Shown here in pieces: positions 46,907 to 59,648 of a stretch of 64,000 nt of DNA. The stretch is from Ricordea florida (taxonomy: Eukaryota > Cnidaria > Anthozoa > Corallimorpharia > Ricordeidae), in NCBI GenBank assembly GCA_949710005.1, contig OX453275.1:625001-689000 (forward strand), read 5' to 3'. The position numbers were made by a program, and so were the translations under genes. Position 1 is the first letter of the stretch, and every line of letters starts with the position of its first letter. The notes beneath the pieces are model-generated. The model was not told where the DNA came from and ran no database searches. It saw only the letters and a program-made list of their open reading frames with translations.

Positions 46907-49269
46907 AAAAAACTGCAGTCACATAAAGTGTGAATATGAGTTACATGTAGATTCCCCATAACTGCCATGTATAATTTGTGATAATTATTATAACTTGTAA
47001 TTACGCAAAATGAATCATTTTCTGGTAGTTTGGAAGATCTTACCCTGCACTCACCTGTTTGATCAATGACATTTTGATTGGTTTCTTTGTGAACTGTAAT
47101 CATTTATCTATCTTGGTCCTTTGGGAGGCACAAGTAAACCACTAACTAGTTTTGTTTTTTAGGGGGACTGTAAAAGAGCATTTCCTATTGTTAGCTCTAA
47201 AAGGAGTAGAGATAAAAAGGACACTAACAGAAAGTGATAGTTGTGAATAGCTCTTTGTTGTAATACTCAGTTGCGAGGGGATTGAGATCAAAGTCCACTT
47301 TTCACCTCTGAAGTAAAATAACAAAACATACTAAGTAATGATTCAAACTGGGCTTGATTTTTCATGTATGAGTATAGTGCGCCAGTCAGTGATGTTTGAC
47401 TTCCAAGCTGACCTGTGCCTCTGCTGGATAGAATAGGAAGTATATCTAGAGCGGGTATATCTTAGTAAAACATGCAGATTACGATGTTGTGTTATAACAC
47501 TTCAGTTTCTTAGCGATTACTCTTAAAATTTTGTTGAGCCCTCGAAAGCTCGTTCTTCATACATGTACGTAGTTTTCAGATTTTCTCGTATTATTGACGT
47601 CATCCATATATTACCTGTTCGCCTCAAAATTTATTTTCATGGAATACGGTACGTTTTTGCTGTTCAATCGGTGAAACTAATCTGAGGCTTTCTGTGAAAG
47701 TCGCGAGTTCAAAGTACCCGTTTTACTCTTCGTTCCTTCTGCTTGACTTCTTATTTGTTTTTCGTCATCGTATTTCATGTTTGTAGTGAAGGTCTGACTT
47801 TCTCATTTGCAGCTGCATACCTTCGAGAAGCCTCATTCTCGCCGTATTGTTCAAACACAGCGGCAAATTATCGCGTAATACGCTTTCCCAGTGTAAACAT
47901 AATTTTCGTAATCGTGACACATCGCTACATGAACAAAGCTTCCACTTTCTTACTAAGTAAACAGTTCCCAAGGATATTTTAATTAAAACAAGAGAATATT
48001 CTTCTAGGTCTGCGGTCGTTTGATCCACTGACCGCGGGAAATCTTAAAGTAATCCGTAAACTGTCACATGCAATTACGAAAAGAATGCCAAAGTTTGTTG
48101 TGGTAGAAACAGGCTTTGTTCAAGTTGAGCGTTCGTATGTGTCGTGTATCAGCATGAAGAATACCCCACGCGGCTCTGAAAATACAAGTTTGTCGAGCTG
48201 CTAGGCACAAGTGTTACGGCTCACATGAAAAGCACTTAACACGCTTTCAATACACAGGCTTCGCTATCGCAACAATGAGCTTATTTGAGGATAACTGATA
48301 TTGTTTTGCGAGTGGTAAGTCTCTAAGGTAAGTAAAGTAAACACCACATAGGACTGATCAACCGCAAGAATTCCTTACAAAAAGTGTACAAAGGAGGTAA
48401 CCTAATGCCTTGCAATGATACCTCAGTTCACTCTCTTACAGAGTCTTTTACCTCTTTTAGACCTTATAGAGAGCTTTGTATCCATTTAAAGCGGAAACGA
48501 ACTCCCTGGCAGTGTGAAACTACCCTTGGGTCAGTCGGAAAAACAATACAAAAGTCATCATTTTAGCAATCTCTAGCATGCATAATCAATAAAGATCTGT
48601 GTAAGTCTTTTATGAAATTGCTAGGAACTAAAAAAATCTACCGTTTAAGACTTGTCCATGATATACAATGGATAATCAAGCTATCTTCAAGAGTTGCCAT
48701 GATAAGCACGACTTAAGATTTGTGATTAGATGCTGATGTAGTTGCAATGTAACTAGAATACTATTAAGCCTGCTTTTTCTGGTTGGTTACGTGGTACCGG
48801 TTTAATTTTTAGAATCATTTGTTTGGCAACCCAGGCCCAAGATCAGGCCCTGTGCAAAGAAGTGGATGCCGGGAACGCGGAGCCCCATCATCAAAATGCT
48901 CTCATTTTAACTGTCTGAGAACTGCTTGACACAGTTTCGTCGACCAAAATCATGACTATCATTTCATTTTGTGCGGTTCTTAGGGCGATGTGCCTTTCTT
49001 ATTAGCCAAGGCCGATCGTCGACTAATTAGTACAGGCTTTGACTTTTAATGTATTATAGCTGTCACTGATCATACATCAAAATAAATAGAGAATTAAAAA
49101 AAAAAATACAAACAGGGGAGGCAGGGATAGATATTGTCGCCATTATTTTTTCCTATGGCCGGAACGGTGTTCAATCAGAGGACTGAGGAGGGATTCAGGG
49201 GTCGTCCATGACTGTGTCGCCACTTGAAGAAATAAGCAAACTCAAGTTCATAGAAGGAAGTCTTACTCT
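46907..49269. other. Intergenic DNA downstream of PEX3, no gene recognised
   Basis: Short open frames have no family signature. No repeat was recognised. Confidence 0.35.
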
Positions 49270-49728
49270 CTACTGAGCAAAGTTCAGTGGGAAGAGGGGT
49301 CTTTGTTTCAAAACGAGAGTGTGAACTGTTTCTTCAGAAATCGTCCCAAAACGTCTCTTGTGGTACTGACTTTGAGAAATGCAACTAGGCAGGTGCTTTA
49401 AAAAATGCTCTAAATTTATGAGACCCGATAAGCCAATTGCAAAATTAGGACGTACTCTGGAATTGTACAAAACTTGTTCTTCTTCTTCTTCTTTTCTAAT
49501 TATCACCTGGACCTCTGAAAGAGTTTGATTGGCAGAAATGTCTTTTTTCCAAACGTTTCTAACCTTCAAATAAACGCTCGCTACAGACACGGTTCCGGTA
49601 AGAAATGAAATACGAAAAGAAAGCTGCTGGGATGCAGTCATCAATCTGGGTGCACCAAGAAATCCGCAGGCAGCCGGAAGCTTTATCCTGACACAATCTA
49701 CGATTGTGTTCCGTTGTAGAGTGTGCAT
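49270..49728 (-). CDS. Unrecognised open reading frame, 152 aa
   Basis: This is an open frame starting MHTLQRNTIVDCVRIKL, with a glutamate run (KEEEEEQ) and no membrane segment. I recognise no domain. Length and composition do not rule out chance, but nothing overlaps it and no repeat is evident. It could be a small gene, the last exon of a larger one, or spurious. Confidence 0.2.
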   Translation of the reverse strand: MHTLQRNTIVDCVRIKLPAACGFLGAPRLMTASQQLSFRISFLTGTVSVASVYLKVRNVWKKDISANQTLSEVQVIIRKEEEEEQVLYNSRVRPNFAIGLSGLINLEHFLKHLPSCISQSQYHKRRFGTISEETVHTLVLKQRPLFPLNFAQ

Positions 49729-51156
49729 ACTGGACAGAAATTTGTTAAATAAAGTTTATGAAGCTCACCGTGGCTAAATTCTTACCCGCATCAAACGTGC
49801 GCTTATCATGATTTCGGGCTGATTTTTAGCACAATAAGTAACACTGTACCTTAAAAACAAAGACTTTTCTGCTAATCAAATTTTGCATTACCAAAAACAA
49901 GTTTTCTGTTTATATAATTGGCGTTAACCGGGCGTTTGTCTTATTAATTATTAATGTTTAAGTATGCGGTTCAGTTGTATTCTTCACGCGCGCAATGGAG
50001 TGAAAATAGCGGAGACACTGATATTATCAATTCTCTCTAGACTGAAACTGATAGAGTGAGCGGGTAGGTTAATGGCAGGTCACATGTATAAATAACTAAA
50101 GACAGGTGACAATGCTAAGCTGATGGACTGTGGCGGTAAATGTCATAATGATCGGTAGGGAGAATTCCACCAAGACAGATAATATAATTGGTATGGAGAT
50201 TGCCCGGGAACTGGGTTAATGACTTCTACTTCTTTGAGCAGAATCATGTGATCTCGGTATTCAGTTTTATCACTGAACATGACTTTGTTTGAATATAATG
50301 TCTTCTGAAAAAAAAATAAAGATTTTTAAACTATTCAAAGCTGTTCCCAACTTTTCAGTCATCTGTAAATGCAGTGCGTCCATTCATTAGAAAGGTGATA
50401 TTTAAACTAGCTTTAGAAAAGTGTACATGTCAAACCGCCTTACTTTTCCTTTAGTTCGCTTTACAACAAAACAAATAAAATAAACAATCTAAAATGACAA
50501 GGAATGCAAGCCATATAGCAACCACAAATCCCGGAAAACTGAACACGTACTTCACTCGTGATATTTATTATAATGGAGCCAATTTTCCGGTCAGTATATT
50601 CCTATACACTTACAGGAGGCTCTTAGTGCTGCAGCTGAAGAGTTTAAATTGTTGAGCTTGTGTTTGTTAAGGCATCTTGACGTGAAGCTCTCAGTCAAAA
50701 TCAACATTTGCCTCAGTAACAGTGTTGGATAGTGGTCGACGTTTCCTCGGTAACAACTTGGTGTAGTCACAGTAACTACGGTAACTACTTGCACCACGTT
50801 GTTACCGTTTCCTCCTCATATGCCGCTGGCCACTAAGTTTCTGTCTCAGGAATTGAGCCAGGCATTAAGTGTTTAGTAACGTTGCATTTCACTGTCTCGT
50901 CCATTTTCCCCAGAAAACTTGAGTAACCCAGTTGCAATTTATCCAAATATACTTACAAGGATAAACCACGCAGTGTGGGCGTTGATTCAGTGACGGTTAT
51001 TTAAGTACTGAAGTGTTGTAAAAGTTTGCGTTTAACCATTTGTTAAAATAAAAATTCAGGAAATCTGCCATATAGTTTTGACACTAAAGCGGCAGTTGAA
51101 CTTGCAACTTTTTACGTCTTTTCTTTCCAGTTTTGAATTGCTGAAGGGAACACCTA
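49729..51156. other. Intergenic DNA, no gene recognised
   Basis: Probably includes the promoter and 5' UTR of the single-exon gene that follows. A small tandem similarity (GGTAACNAC words) occurs near 50745-50810. Confidence 0.35.
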
Positions 51157-51177
51157 TTGAATGATTGGACTTCCAAC

Positions 51178-52440
51178 ATGCCTCATCTTAAAGTGAACGT
51201 TAACGGAACGAGGTACACGATTTCAGGTTTGACTCGCAGAACATGCAGCAGTCAAATTCTATGCGCCCTGGCAAAAGTTGACGCAGAACTCCAACTTCAT
51301 CACAAATATCTGAAAAATGGAAATGAAGAGAGAGAAGCAACGGATGAAAAGCGTGAAATTCGAAGCACAAAATGTCATAAATTTCGAGAGTCCAGAAGGA
51401 AGGTGGATTCCTTGGAGATAAGAAAAAGTGACTTAGAATCGGAAAGCAAGTCTGCCGAGGACAACAAATCAGCGGTTAGGATAAAGCAGTCGACTAGAAA
51501 AACGCAAGGAACGGAGAAAGAAGGAATTCAAAGTTTCAGTGGAATTCCCAAGACATTGGATACATCAATTGAGACTCAACAAAGTTGTGTACAAACACAA
51601 CAAGAAGTGCCTTTGTTCAAAGAGAAAGTCCTTGAAGAATATTTACTCGCAGAAGAATACTTGAAGCAACAGAATGGGGCTGTACGTGAAGGAAGTACGA
51701 ACATAAATTCTGATCAGGCCAAGGAAACGGATCATGATACAGGAATCAGCGAGTTACAATCCGACAGCTCATTTGAACTTTCCCAATTAACTGGAATTTC
51801 TATGGTAACTGATGTCAATCAATTCGGGGAGGAGAAAGGTTTGCATAGTTTGTCTAATGTGAACAACTATGCTTCCACGGACATTGCACCCTCAGAATCA
51901 ACGGATACTCACCGTACCTGCATGTGCGTTGAAAAATCAGAAACCACAACAGTCGGTGAAGATTTCGTAGTGGCAACATTAATCAGTGACAGTGAAACAG
52001 AGAATCAGTGCTCGTGTTTTGCCGTCGATGTTTTCACAGAGGAACTGGAGGATGAAATTGAACAATTTCGAGAAAATTTAAGACTAACAGAGGCAAAACT
52101 TGCGAAGCAAAACAAAATGGTTGAGCTCCTAATATCACAGATCGACGTAGATGAATCGAAAATGGCGGGAAACCTGGATGATAAGTTGGTCTCCAGTGAT
52201 GAAGATGAGCGCATCCGGGAGCTTAAACAATCAATCAAACTAAGCGGAGAATTGAATGACTATCAGAAAATAGAAATGCAGGCCAACTGCATGGAACTGG
52301 AGAGGGTTGAGTCCAAAATAAGGCGAAAGAGATGGCATGTTGAAAGTTTGCTACAAGAACTACATAGTGTCAGAAGACGAAATAAGAGAGAAGCAACAGG
52401 AAGTTATGGCGATTATGCGACAGAAGGAACTTTAGTTTAA
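51178..52440 (+). CDS. Ras-association/coiled-coil protein, N-terminal RASSF (RASSF7-10) like, single exon
   Basis: About 420 residues from the ATG at 51178; an ATG seven codons upstream is in frame. MPHLKVNVNGTRYTISGLTR followed by RTCSSQILCALAKV matches the start of the Ras-association domain of RASSF7-10, where a short strand-turn-strand leads to a helix. The middle is long, polar and low in order. The C-terminal third is coiled coil (EELEDEIEQFRENLRLTEAK, then MELERVESKIRRKRWHVES). The overall layout, RA domain first and coiled coil last, fits that subfamily, whose members act in growth control and at centrosomes. There is no intron in the coding region. AATAAA lies at 52478-52483, 38 nt after the stop. 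Assignment to one paralogue is not possible. Confidence 0.68.
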   Translation: MPHLKVNVNGTRYTISGLTRRTCSSQILCALAKVDAELQLHHKYLKNGNEEREATDEKREIRSTKCHKFRESRRKVDSLEIRKSDLESESKSAEDNKSAVRIKQSTRKTQGTEKEGIQSFSGIPKTLDTSIETQQSCVQTQQEVPLFKEKVLEEYLLAEEYLKQQNGAVREGSTNINSDQAKETDHDTGISELQSDSSFELSQLTGISMVTDVNQFGEEKGLHSLSNVNNYASTDIAPSESTDTHRTCMCVEKSETTTVGEDFVVATLISDSETENQCSCFAVDVFTEELEDEIEQFRENLRLTEAKLAKQNKMVELLISQIDVDESKMAGNLDDKLVSSDEDERIRELKQSIKLSGELNDYQKIEMQANCMELERVESKIRRKRWHVESLLQELHSVRRRNKREATGSYGDYATEGTLV

Positions 52441-54128
52441 CGCTTTAACTTGTGCTTGTATGATTGGAAACTCTGGGAATAAAGCGTTTTATTCTCCTTT
52501 ACTCTAGCTACAGATCTAAAGGTCCTGAAGACTAATACAAAAAACAAAAGGTTTTCATAACTCTCAATTTTCCCAATTTCCTCGGTCTCAGACTTCCTCT
52601 TTTATCTCGGTCAATAGCGCGGGCTCAGATCTCAAACTGCGGCTTGTGATCGAGCCTAGTCTCCCATTACAATCCCCAAAACGGCCGATGTTTATAATCT
52701 GAAGTTTTGGTCGTACAGAGTCCTCAATCCAAGCAAACATTTTTGCCTGATCTGCGTTTTGTTTTTTTTAGTTTCATGTAATTCACACTGAATCTGCTTG
52801 AAGTACCGCCCAATCCGCAGTCACCAACCGTTTAACCCCAAACCCCCAGTCTAAGGATGAAGGAATAGCTAGATAAGAACAATCTAGACCCATATGCTCT
52901 CCGTTCTTTCTCCAGTTTGTTGCCCACTTGTTTTGAGCTGATGACTCAAGATGTCCAATTGAAACTGAATAGAAATCTTGTCAAAGGACGTGAAATGGAC
53001 CAGCTGTGGTAAAGTTTCTTCATGAATATCTCAAAATCTCCACATGATTAGTTACACTCTCCTTTATTGGATGAAACCAGGATCCTATAATCTTTTGAAA
53101 GTGCATCGAGATCGTGAAATTTGATTAATGTTCATTTCACAAGAAAAAGCCCACAAACATTCAGCGCAGCGGATTCTTGTCGGAGAACTGACGTTGGTAC
53201 ATGTGTCGGTACATGTGTTGGTTTGTCGCTCAGTTTATGTAAAAATTCATTTCTGAACTATCAAGCCTCGCTTGTTGAATTCTATTCAAATTAAGCTTCA
53301 ATATAAGATATATTTCTTATTATTAAATAGTATTTTAAAACTTAAAAGAACATTTAATTATATTTTCTCTCACCCGCCAACTTATAAACGCGCTGGATGT
53401 CAGAGACCTTTATTGAACAACATTCTTCAAAAGAAGTCTTCGTTACTCGAAAACTGACAGGTCGATGAATGACGTCTTAGATGTGATCGATATTTTATAG
53501 TTCAATACCTAAACTTTCCGCCAAACTTTAGAACACCCTTTTACTTATTTACCTGTCATTCAGTGGGAATGCAACATAATTTTTTAGCCTCGCGATCGTC
53601 TAAGGCTGCAAGCAAATATACGCAATATGGTCAGAAGAACACTAGCTATGGAAAAGTCGCTCCTTTATCTGTACTAACAAGTGTAAACAACAAATATAGA
53701 AAAACGGATCAAATTTGTTTTTTTTTTTCTGGGAAAACCTAACAAGGAACTCGTTCATCGTTATGTTGTTACTTTTCCACAAATACAGCAAACAATATTC
53801 ATTAATATGTCTCTTTGACTATTGATTTCAACAGTAAAACTAATCGTCACATGCTACAGAAAAAACCCTTCAAATCTCTGACTTTCAGCATATTCAAACA
53901 TAACTATAATAAGATTAACAGCTCCGTTAGAGGAAGTAAAGCATTGTTGATAGTTAAAACTATCAAGAGGTCAACGTTTGACTTTCTCACTGATTCACTG
54001 ACTCAAAAGCTGTAGCCATACTGTATAGTGAAGTGAAACAACAGTCCTCAGCTTTGGTTTTGGTTTTCAACCATTTATCTTTAAATTCAAAGCCAAATCA
54101 TTGCACTAAACCAAACCACCACAAGCAA
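52441..54128. other. Intergenic DNA, no gene recognised
   Basis: Apart from the AATAAA belonging to the preceding gene, nothing was recognised. Confidence 0.4.
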
Positions 54129-56436
54129 CTACCACCGAAAAAGCTGCGTTTAGGAAAATGTTCTTGGTTCGCTCTGATTTAAATCAGCTTCGAAGTTTCC
54201 CCGAAGTCTCCCTACTGAGCCCCATATACTCCCGTAGCTAGAAGTTGGTTTAGGGGAATCTGATGTTTGATCGATAGATTACGTTTGACTAGATAATTCT
54301 TTTAGGCAAGGGGACCCGTTATCTCCATATCTTTTTCTTTTAGCTGTAGAGATATTAGCAATTGCTGTACGAGAAAATACAGAAATTAAAGGAATCGCTA
54401 TTGAACGACAAGAAACTAAACTTCCACAATATGCCGACGATACAACTGCTGTTCTCTCTGATCTAGATTCGGCACATAAACTTTTTCAGTTGCTAGATAA
54501 ATTTAAAAAGGTATCAGGTTTAAAGGTGAACAGTTCGAAAACAGAGGGAATGTGGATAGGGTCGTTAAAAGGCAGTGAGATGAAGCCCCTTGGAATCAAA
54601 TGGCCTCAAGAACCAATAAAAGCCCTCGGAGTCTCTTTTTCTTATGATAAAAAACTGCTCTATTCGAAGAACTTCTTAGAAAAAATTGACAATATAAAAA
54701 CATTAATCAACATCTGGTCTTCAAGGGGACTATCACTTTATGGAAAGGTTGCCATTATTAAAACTCTGCTTCTACCAAAGGTTGTATACGTATCCTCTCT
54801 GATGCCTACCCCTAAGCATATAATAGATGAATTGACCCATTTGGTGTATAATTTTTTATGGAAGGGCAAAGATAAAGTAACCAGAGCTTCTGCAATGAAC
54901 AATTTTGAAGGCGGCGGTATTAAAATGGTCGATATTGAAAGTATGATTAAATCTCTTCGCCTCTCTTGGCTGAAGAGAATTTTTTGTGACAATGCAGGCG
55001 CATGGAAAAAATATTTAGAATATATCCTAAAAGACTCAGGTGGTCTGATGCTCTTTAATTGTAACTACAATGTTAAAGATCTCAATATTAGTTCTCTGTT
55101 TTACACAGAATTATTGAAATGGTGGTGTGAATTTCGTGAAGACAATGCAGCTGATAATAATTGGTATTATTTCATCTGGAATAATCAGGAAATTAGAATC
55201 AATGACAAACCAGTATTCTATAAAAGATATCATAACTATGGTATTCAGACTGTAAGCGACCTTCGTTTTGATCTTAATAATATCGATTCTTATGAGTTAA
55301 TTGCACAAAACATAGAAAGGACGAATTTTCTAGAATGGACTGGTTTGCGCCATTCCGTTCCTTTCAATTTGCGAAATCTAGGTCCAGTTCGCAGTGACGT
55401 CAGTCCGTCCTTCAAAATTGACAATGGGCTTTTCGATGTTACCAAAAAGAAATCAAAAGACTATTATTCGCTGTTAGTCCTTAAAAAAGCACGCCTTCCC
55501 AATTACGCGCAAAAACTGAAGTGCGAATTTAACTTATCCGATGAAGAATTGAAAAAAGCTTTTCTTCTTCCCCATTCTGTTGCTTTTGAACCATACGTTA
55601 AGGCTTTTCAATTCAAGGTATTAAATTCTATACTTTACACAAATTCAAAATTGTGTAAAATTGGTTTCATTGCAGACAATCTGTGTTCTTTCTGCAAACA
55701 CGACTCAGAAACAATGCAACATCTTTTTTATGACTGTCCACACTCAAGGTCTTTCTGGAAAGAATTTGAATCGCATTATTTGTCCTTGACAAAACAACAA
55801 GTTCATCTCAATTTAAAAGATATTCTAATTGGTGTTCTAACACCAAAATGCCTCTTACTTAATTATTTGTTACTTATAGGGAAAATATATTTATGGGGGT
55901 GTAGAGGAAACAAAGAACTGCCAAATATTCAAGGTTTCAAATTTAAAGTTAATTTAAAGTACGAAACTGAAAAGTACATATGCACTAAAAATAAGAACCT
56001 AGATAAATTAATGGAAAAATGGAAAATGTAATCTAAAGAACTTTCAAATATATTTACATTTGTCGGTTAAATTAGTAATTAGTAGATGAAAATTTACGTG
56101 TAAACAATTTGGCCCACACTTGTGCGATGTAGAAATGTATTTTTTTTGTAGTTATGTATTTCTGTGTAGTTGTGTAATTTTCTGTAATGTATGTATGTAA
56201 ACCTTTTGATTGAATTAAATAAAAGAGGTGTTACTGAAAAAAAAAAAAAAAAAAAAAAAACTACCACCGAAAAAGCTGCGTTTAGGAAAATGTTCTTGGT
56301 TCGCTCTGATTTAAATCAGCTTCGAAGTTTCCCCGAAGTCTCCCTACTGAGCCCCATATACTCCCGTAGCTAGAAGTTGGTTTAGGGGAATCTGATGTTT
56401 GATCGATAGATTACGTTTGACTAGATAATTCTTTTA
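54129..56436 (+). mobile_element. Young 5'-truncated L1/Tx1-like LINE between 176-bp target duplications
   Basis: The insertion is 54305-56260. It starts abruptly inside the reverse transcriptase, carries the rest of ORF2, a 3' UTR with AATAAA, and a poly(A) tail of about 25 bases (56236-56260). The 176 bp before it (54129-54304) and after it (56261-56436) are identical as far as I can read them. This is the configuration of a target-site duplication, but much longer than the usual 7-20 bp. Confidence 0.9.
54307..56031 (+). CDS. LINE ORF2 C-terminal part (reverse transcriptase thumb to C-terminus)
   Basis: The 574-residue open frame has no start because the element is 5' truncated. It begins QGDPLSPYLFLLAVEILAIA, contains the catalytic QYADDTTAVL and the conserved GLKVNSSKTEGMW, and near its end a CCHC knuckle CSFCKHDSETMQHLFYDC. 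The order and style fit L1/Tx1-type LINEs. The absence of stops agrees with a recent insertion. It lacks endonuclease and most of the RT palm, so it cannot move on its own. A decayed relative lies at 42370-43115. Confidence 0.85.
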   Translation, partial: QGDPLSPYLFLLAVEILAIAVRENTEIKGIAIERQETKLPQYADDTTAVLSDLDSAHKLFQLLDKFKKVSGLKVNSSKTEGMWIGSLKGSEMKPLGIKWPQEPIKALGVSFSYDKKLLYSKNFLEKIDNIKTLINIWSSRGLSLYGKVAIIKTLLLPKVVYVSSLMPTPKHIIDELTHLVYNFLWKGKDKVTRASAMNNFEGGGIKMVDIESMIKSLRLSWLKRIFCDNAGAWKKYLEYILKDSGGLMLFNCNYNVKDLNISSLFYTELLKWWCEFREDNAADNNWYYFIWNNQEIRINDKPVFYKRYHNYGIQTVSDLRFDLNNIDSYELIAQNIERTNFLEWTGLRHSVPFNLRNLGPVRSDVSPSFKIDNGLFDVTKKKSKDYYSLLVLKKARLPNYAQKLKCEFNLSDEELKKAFLLPHSVAFEPYVKAFQFKVLNSILYTNSKLCKIGFIADNLCSFCKHDSETMQHLFYDCPHSRSFWKEFESHYLSLTKQQVHLNLKDILIGVLTPKCLLLNYLLLIGKIYLWGCRGNKELPNIQGFKFKVNLKYETEKYICTKNKNLDKLMEKWKM

Positions 56437-59400
56437 ACTCTCATCGTGATAATCTGTGTTATCGACAATCGAAGTATTGGTATTATGAACAAGTGTTTTA
56501 TATTGAACACTGTTTTGGAGTGTGAGGCTAAAGGTTTTATAACAACATTACAGCGGGGCTTGGAGAAGCCGTTCACGGCAAAACTGCAAAACATTCATTT
56601 TTCAAATAATGGAAGGAACTAATTAAAAAAATACAGTTTGTCACACCGTACAGAGTTTGACATGTACACAAGCATTATGTTAATGAGAGGCAAGATTAAA
56701 AATCAAGTTTATTATTCCATTGATGTCCTCACCGTCATGACGTCAATTGTCGTTCGTTTTAGTGTATGAACAAAAGGCAAAGATCGAAACTTGTCAAACA
56801 AAGAAAATTACCTGGATTTTATTCACTGGAAAAGCTAAGGGCGAAATGCTTCAACCATGAGTTAAAAACAAAGAAAACATCTGAAAGTGAGGTAGTTTTA
56901 ACGAAAATAACAGGTCCAGCTCTCAGACGAAATTTACAATGTGCGTTTCTGGTTTTCATTTGACAAAAATAGGAGCGAAAAAAAAACACGTTTAAACAAG
57001 CTCAGAAAACTGGCTTATAGTTCTCTATAGAAATAAGAGCGTCCTTGAATCCGAAAACCAATCATTTTACAAACCTGTTCTATTAACTTGTCTTGAAGGA
57101 GAAAAGTTTTCGGAACCCGTCTTTCAAGAAATGACGCTTAGGTGGACTAGTTATGATAGAAAAATACGATTCTTATGTTGTCAATTTTGTAATTATAATA
57201 ATAATAATAATAACAATAATAACAATGATAATAATGATAATAACAACAATGATAGTATTTCCGTAATTAAAACATACAGCAGTAGAACATTGACAGGAGC
57301 CCACCACAAGATGGCCACCACTTGATCAAATTTTGATCGATATCATGTCTTGGCATGATAACTTTTTATTGAAAAGAAACAATTTTTCTCCTTTTTCATA
57401 TAATTCTTATAGCAGGATCTTTTATTTCATTAACTTCGCACTTTCGTTCAAAATACGTTTAGACGCAGGTTCAATTCAAAAATAAAGAAGCGATTTGAGT
57501 GTTTGTTTTAAACTGTCACCAGGACGGCGTCGGAAATGACTGACGCACTCCGCAATAAATGTCAAACATACTATATCATATTTCATTAATTTCTTTTTAA
57601 TTTAAACATCTCAATACCTGATCATGATATTGGCAATTAGTGAGATCGACGTATTGACTCACCCACGCTCTGTTCCCACAGAACTTCCAGGGAGTCACGT
57701 TCGACTTCGCGATAGACATAGACAGAACACTGAAAAATCGTTCGTGTAAGGCTTTGCAGTTTTTTCATTCGATTCGTTTAAACGCCTGCTGTTATCCGTG
57801 GAAAGGAGGAGGCACTCTCGGAAGTTTTTATATAAAATGACACGAGATCTGAATTTATAAGCAAGCAAATTAAAAGAGGATATATATTCCATATGTTTCA
57901 ATGGGAAGCATATGAATTAATTACCCTCTCTGTCAAACATGACTTAAAAAAGGATGAGGGCAACGAGTCCTTAGTAAGTAACTTTTATGACTACCCCACC
58001 CCCCTCAGTGTTAGGGGTAGGAGCTCTTGGTACGTAACCTTTATGACCGCCCCCTCCCCCTTACTCACTGTCATTTTTATTACTAGATAAATCAACGTAA
58101 TACATAGAACAACAGCCATTAAGAAAAAATAAACGACATATAATTGGAATGATTAACCCCTTCTCAAAATTGCGAACGTTTAACTTACTGTTCAGTCACT
58201 GTTATCGCTGTAACACCAAGTAAAAACCTATTTCTGCGTTACTCAGGAATACTAATTACCTTTTTTTATTAGACAAGGATAGAAATGACGTGAAAACAGC
58301 GACGTTAATTTTCGCAGATCAACTCGGTAAGATACGTACAACCTTGACGATTTATATCCCCGCCCAAAAGCATATGCTAATTTGAATTTTACGAAATAAA
58401 CAGAACTGTTTTTCAATGCAATTAGTCTACGAACATTCTCGCTTCTAATTTAGTCTGCGTCACAGAACGGAAGGCCGAATGGCTTAACCCCTGGACAGCC
58501 AAAAATATATTAGATAACCATGTGTGCTAAATGCGTGCATTGTAAACAAATTCTAATGCAATGAAAATTTACCCTGTATGGTTAGTAACATTTCACTTGC
58601 CCGTGAAGCCGATTAAAAACGCAACACAGTACAAGGTTATCTAATGCTGGCCGTTAACACCAAGACTTAAACATGTTTAAATGCTGTTTAGTTAAACACG
58701 GTTTAACTGTATTGTTTCCTTTATAAAAGCTGCTTACTGACGTTGTCGACTACAAAATGTAGCACAGATACAAAGAACATGTTAAAGTTAATTTGAATCC
58801 TGTGTAAAGGCTCGTGTTCCAGAGTTCGATTACCAGTTTTCACGTTTTGAAACCTGTTTAGTTGATGCGAATGGGGCATACGTTTAGCGTGTTGTGTGAT
58901 CAGCTTTTTTCGTTTCAGACCCACAACGTCTCTCACTATTTCCCTTCTGCACGACGTGTTTTTCTCACTTAAAGCATTTGAAACCAAAGCATTTTTCTGG
59001 GCTTCAGTCGAGCAGTTCTATTCTTACTATTTTCTGTAGCCGTGGAGTTTTTTGTTTTGTAATATACAATCACATGTCATCATCTCACTGTAAGGATGGA
59101 CAAAGCATACGAATTAAGCTGATTGAAAGTTTTAAACAGTTTAATCAGTTTTGGCGGAGTGTACGTTCTTGACTCGCAGTCACCTTCTCTTATTCAGTGG
59201 TCATCTTTAGACTAAATATTATATATATTATTATGGTACTATATTATTATATATGATTCCTGTCCGCTATAGATACTGTCAAGTCTAATTTTTGCTTTTG
59301 TAGATATAGCCATTTTGTGGCACAAATATTTTTTAGAAAGCTATTTCCAGCAGTACTGTACTGAGATACTGTTTGTTTCACTTTATAGTGCGGTTCTAAC

Positions 59401-59648
59401 TTATTCATATGTGGATCAAACCATGCAGTGTGACCATTCTTTGCAAAGCCACTGAACTACTGAACTGTAGTGCTGTTTACTTTACTATACAGTTTGGTTG
59501 TAACTACAGTCTTGAATAAGATCCTGCATTCAAAATCATGCATTGTGATTGTTCTTTGGAAAGCTGAAGTGAACTGTTCTGTACGTAATGTCCTATTGTT
59601 TGCTTATTGTACAGTGTGGTCCTTTTTCTATTGTGAATAAAACCAGAA
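56437..59648. other. Intergenic DNA, no gene recognised
   Basis: Holds an AAT/AAC simple repeat at 57195-57255 and an imperfect direct repeat of about 45 bp near 57970-58070 (TAACTTTTATGACTACCCC / TAACCTTTATGACCGCCCC). No coding exon was recognised. Confidence 0.4.
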
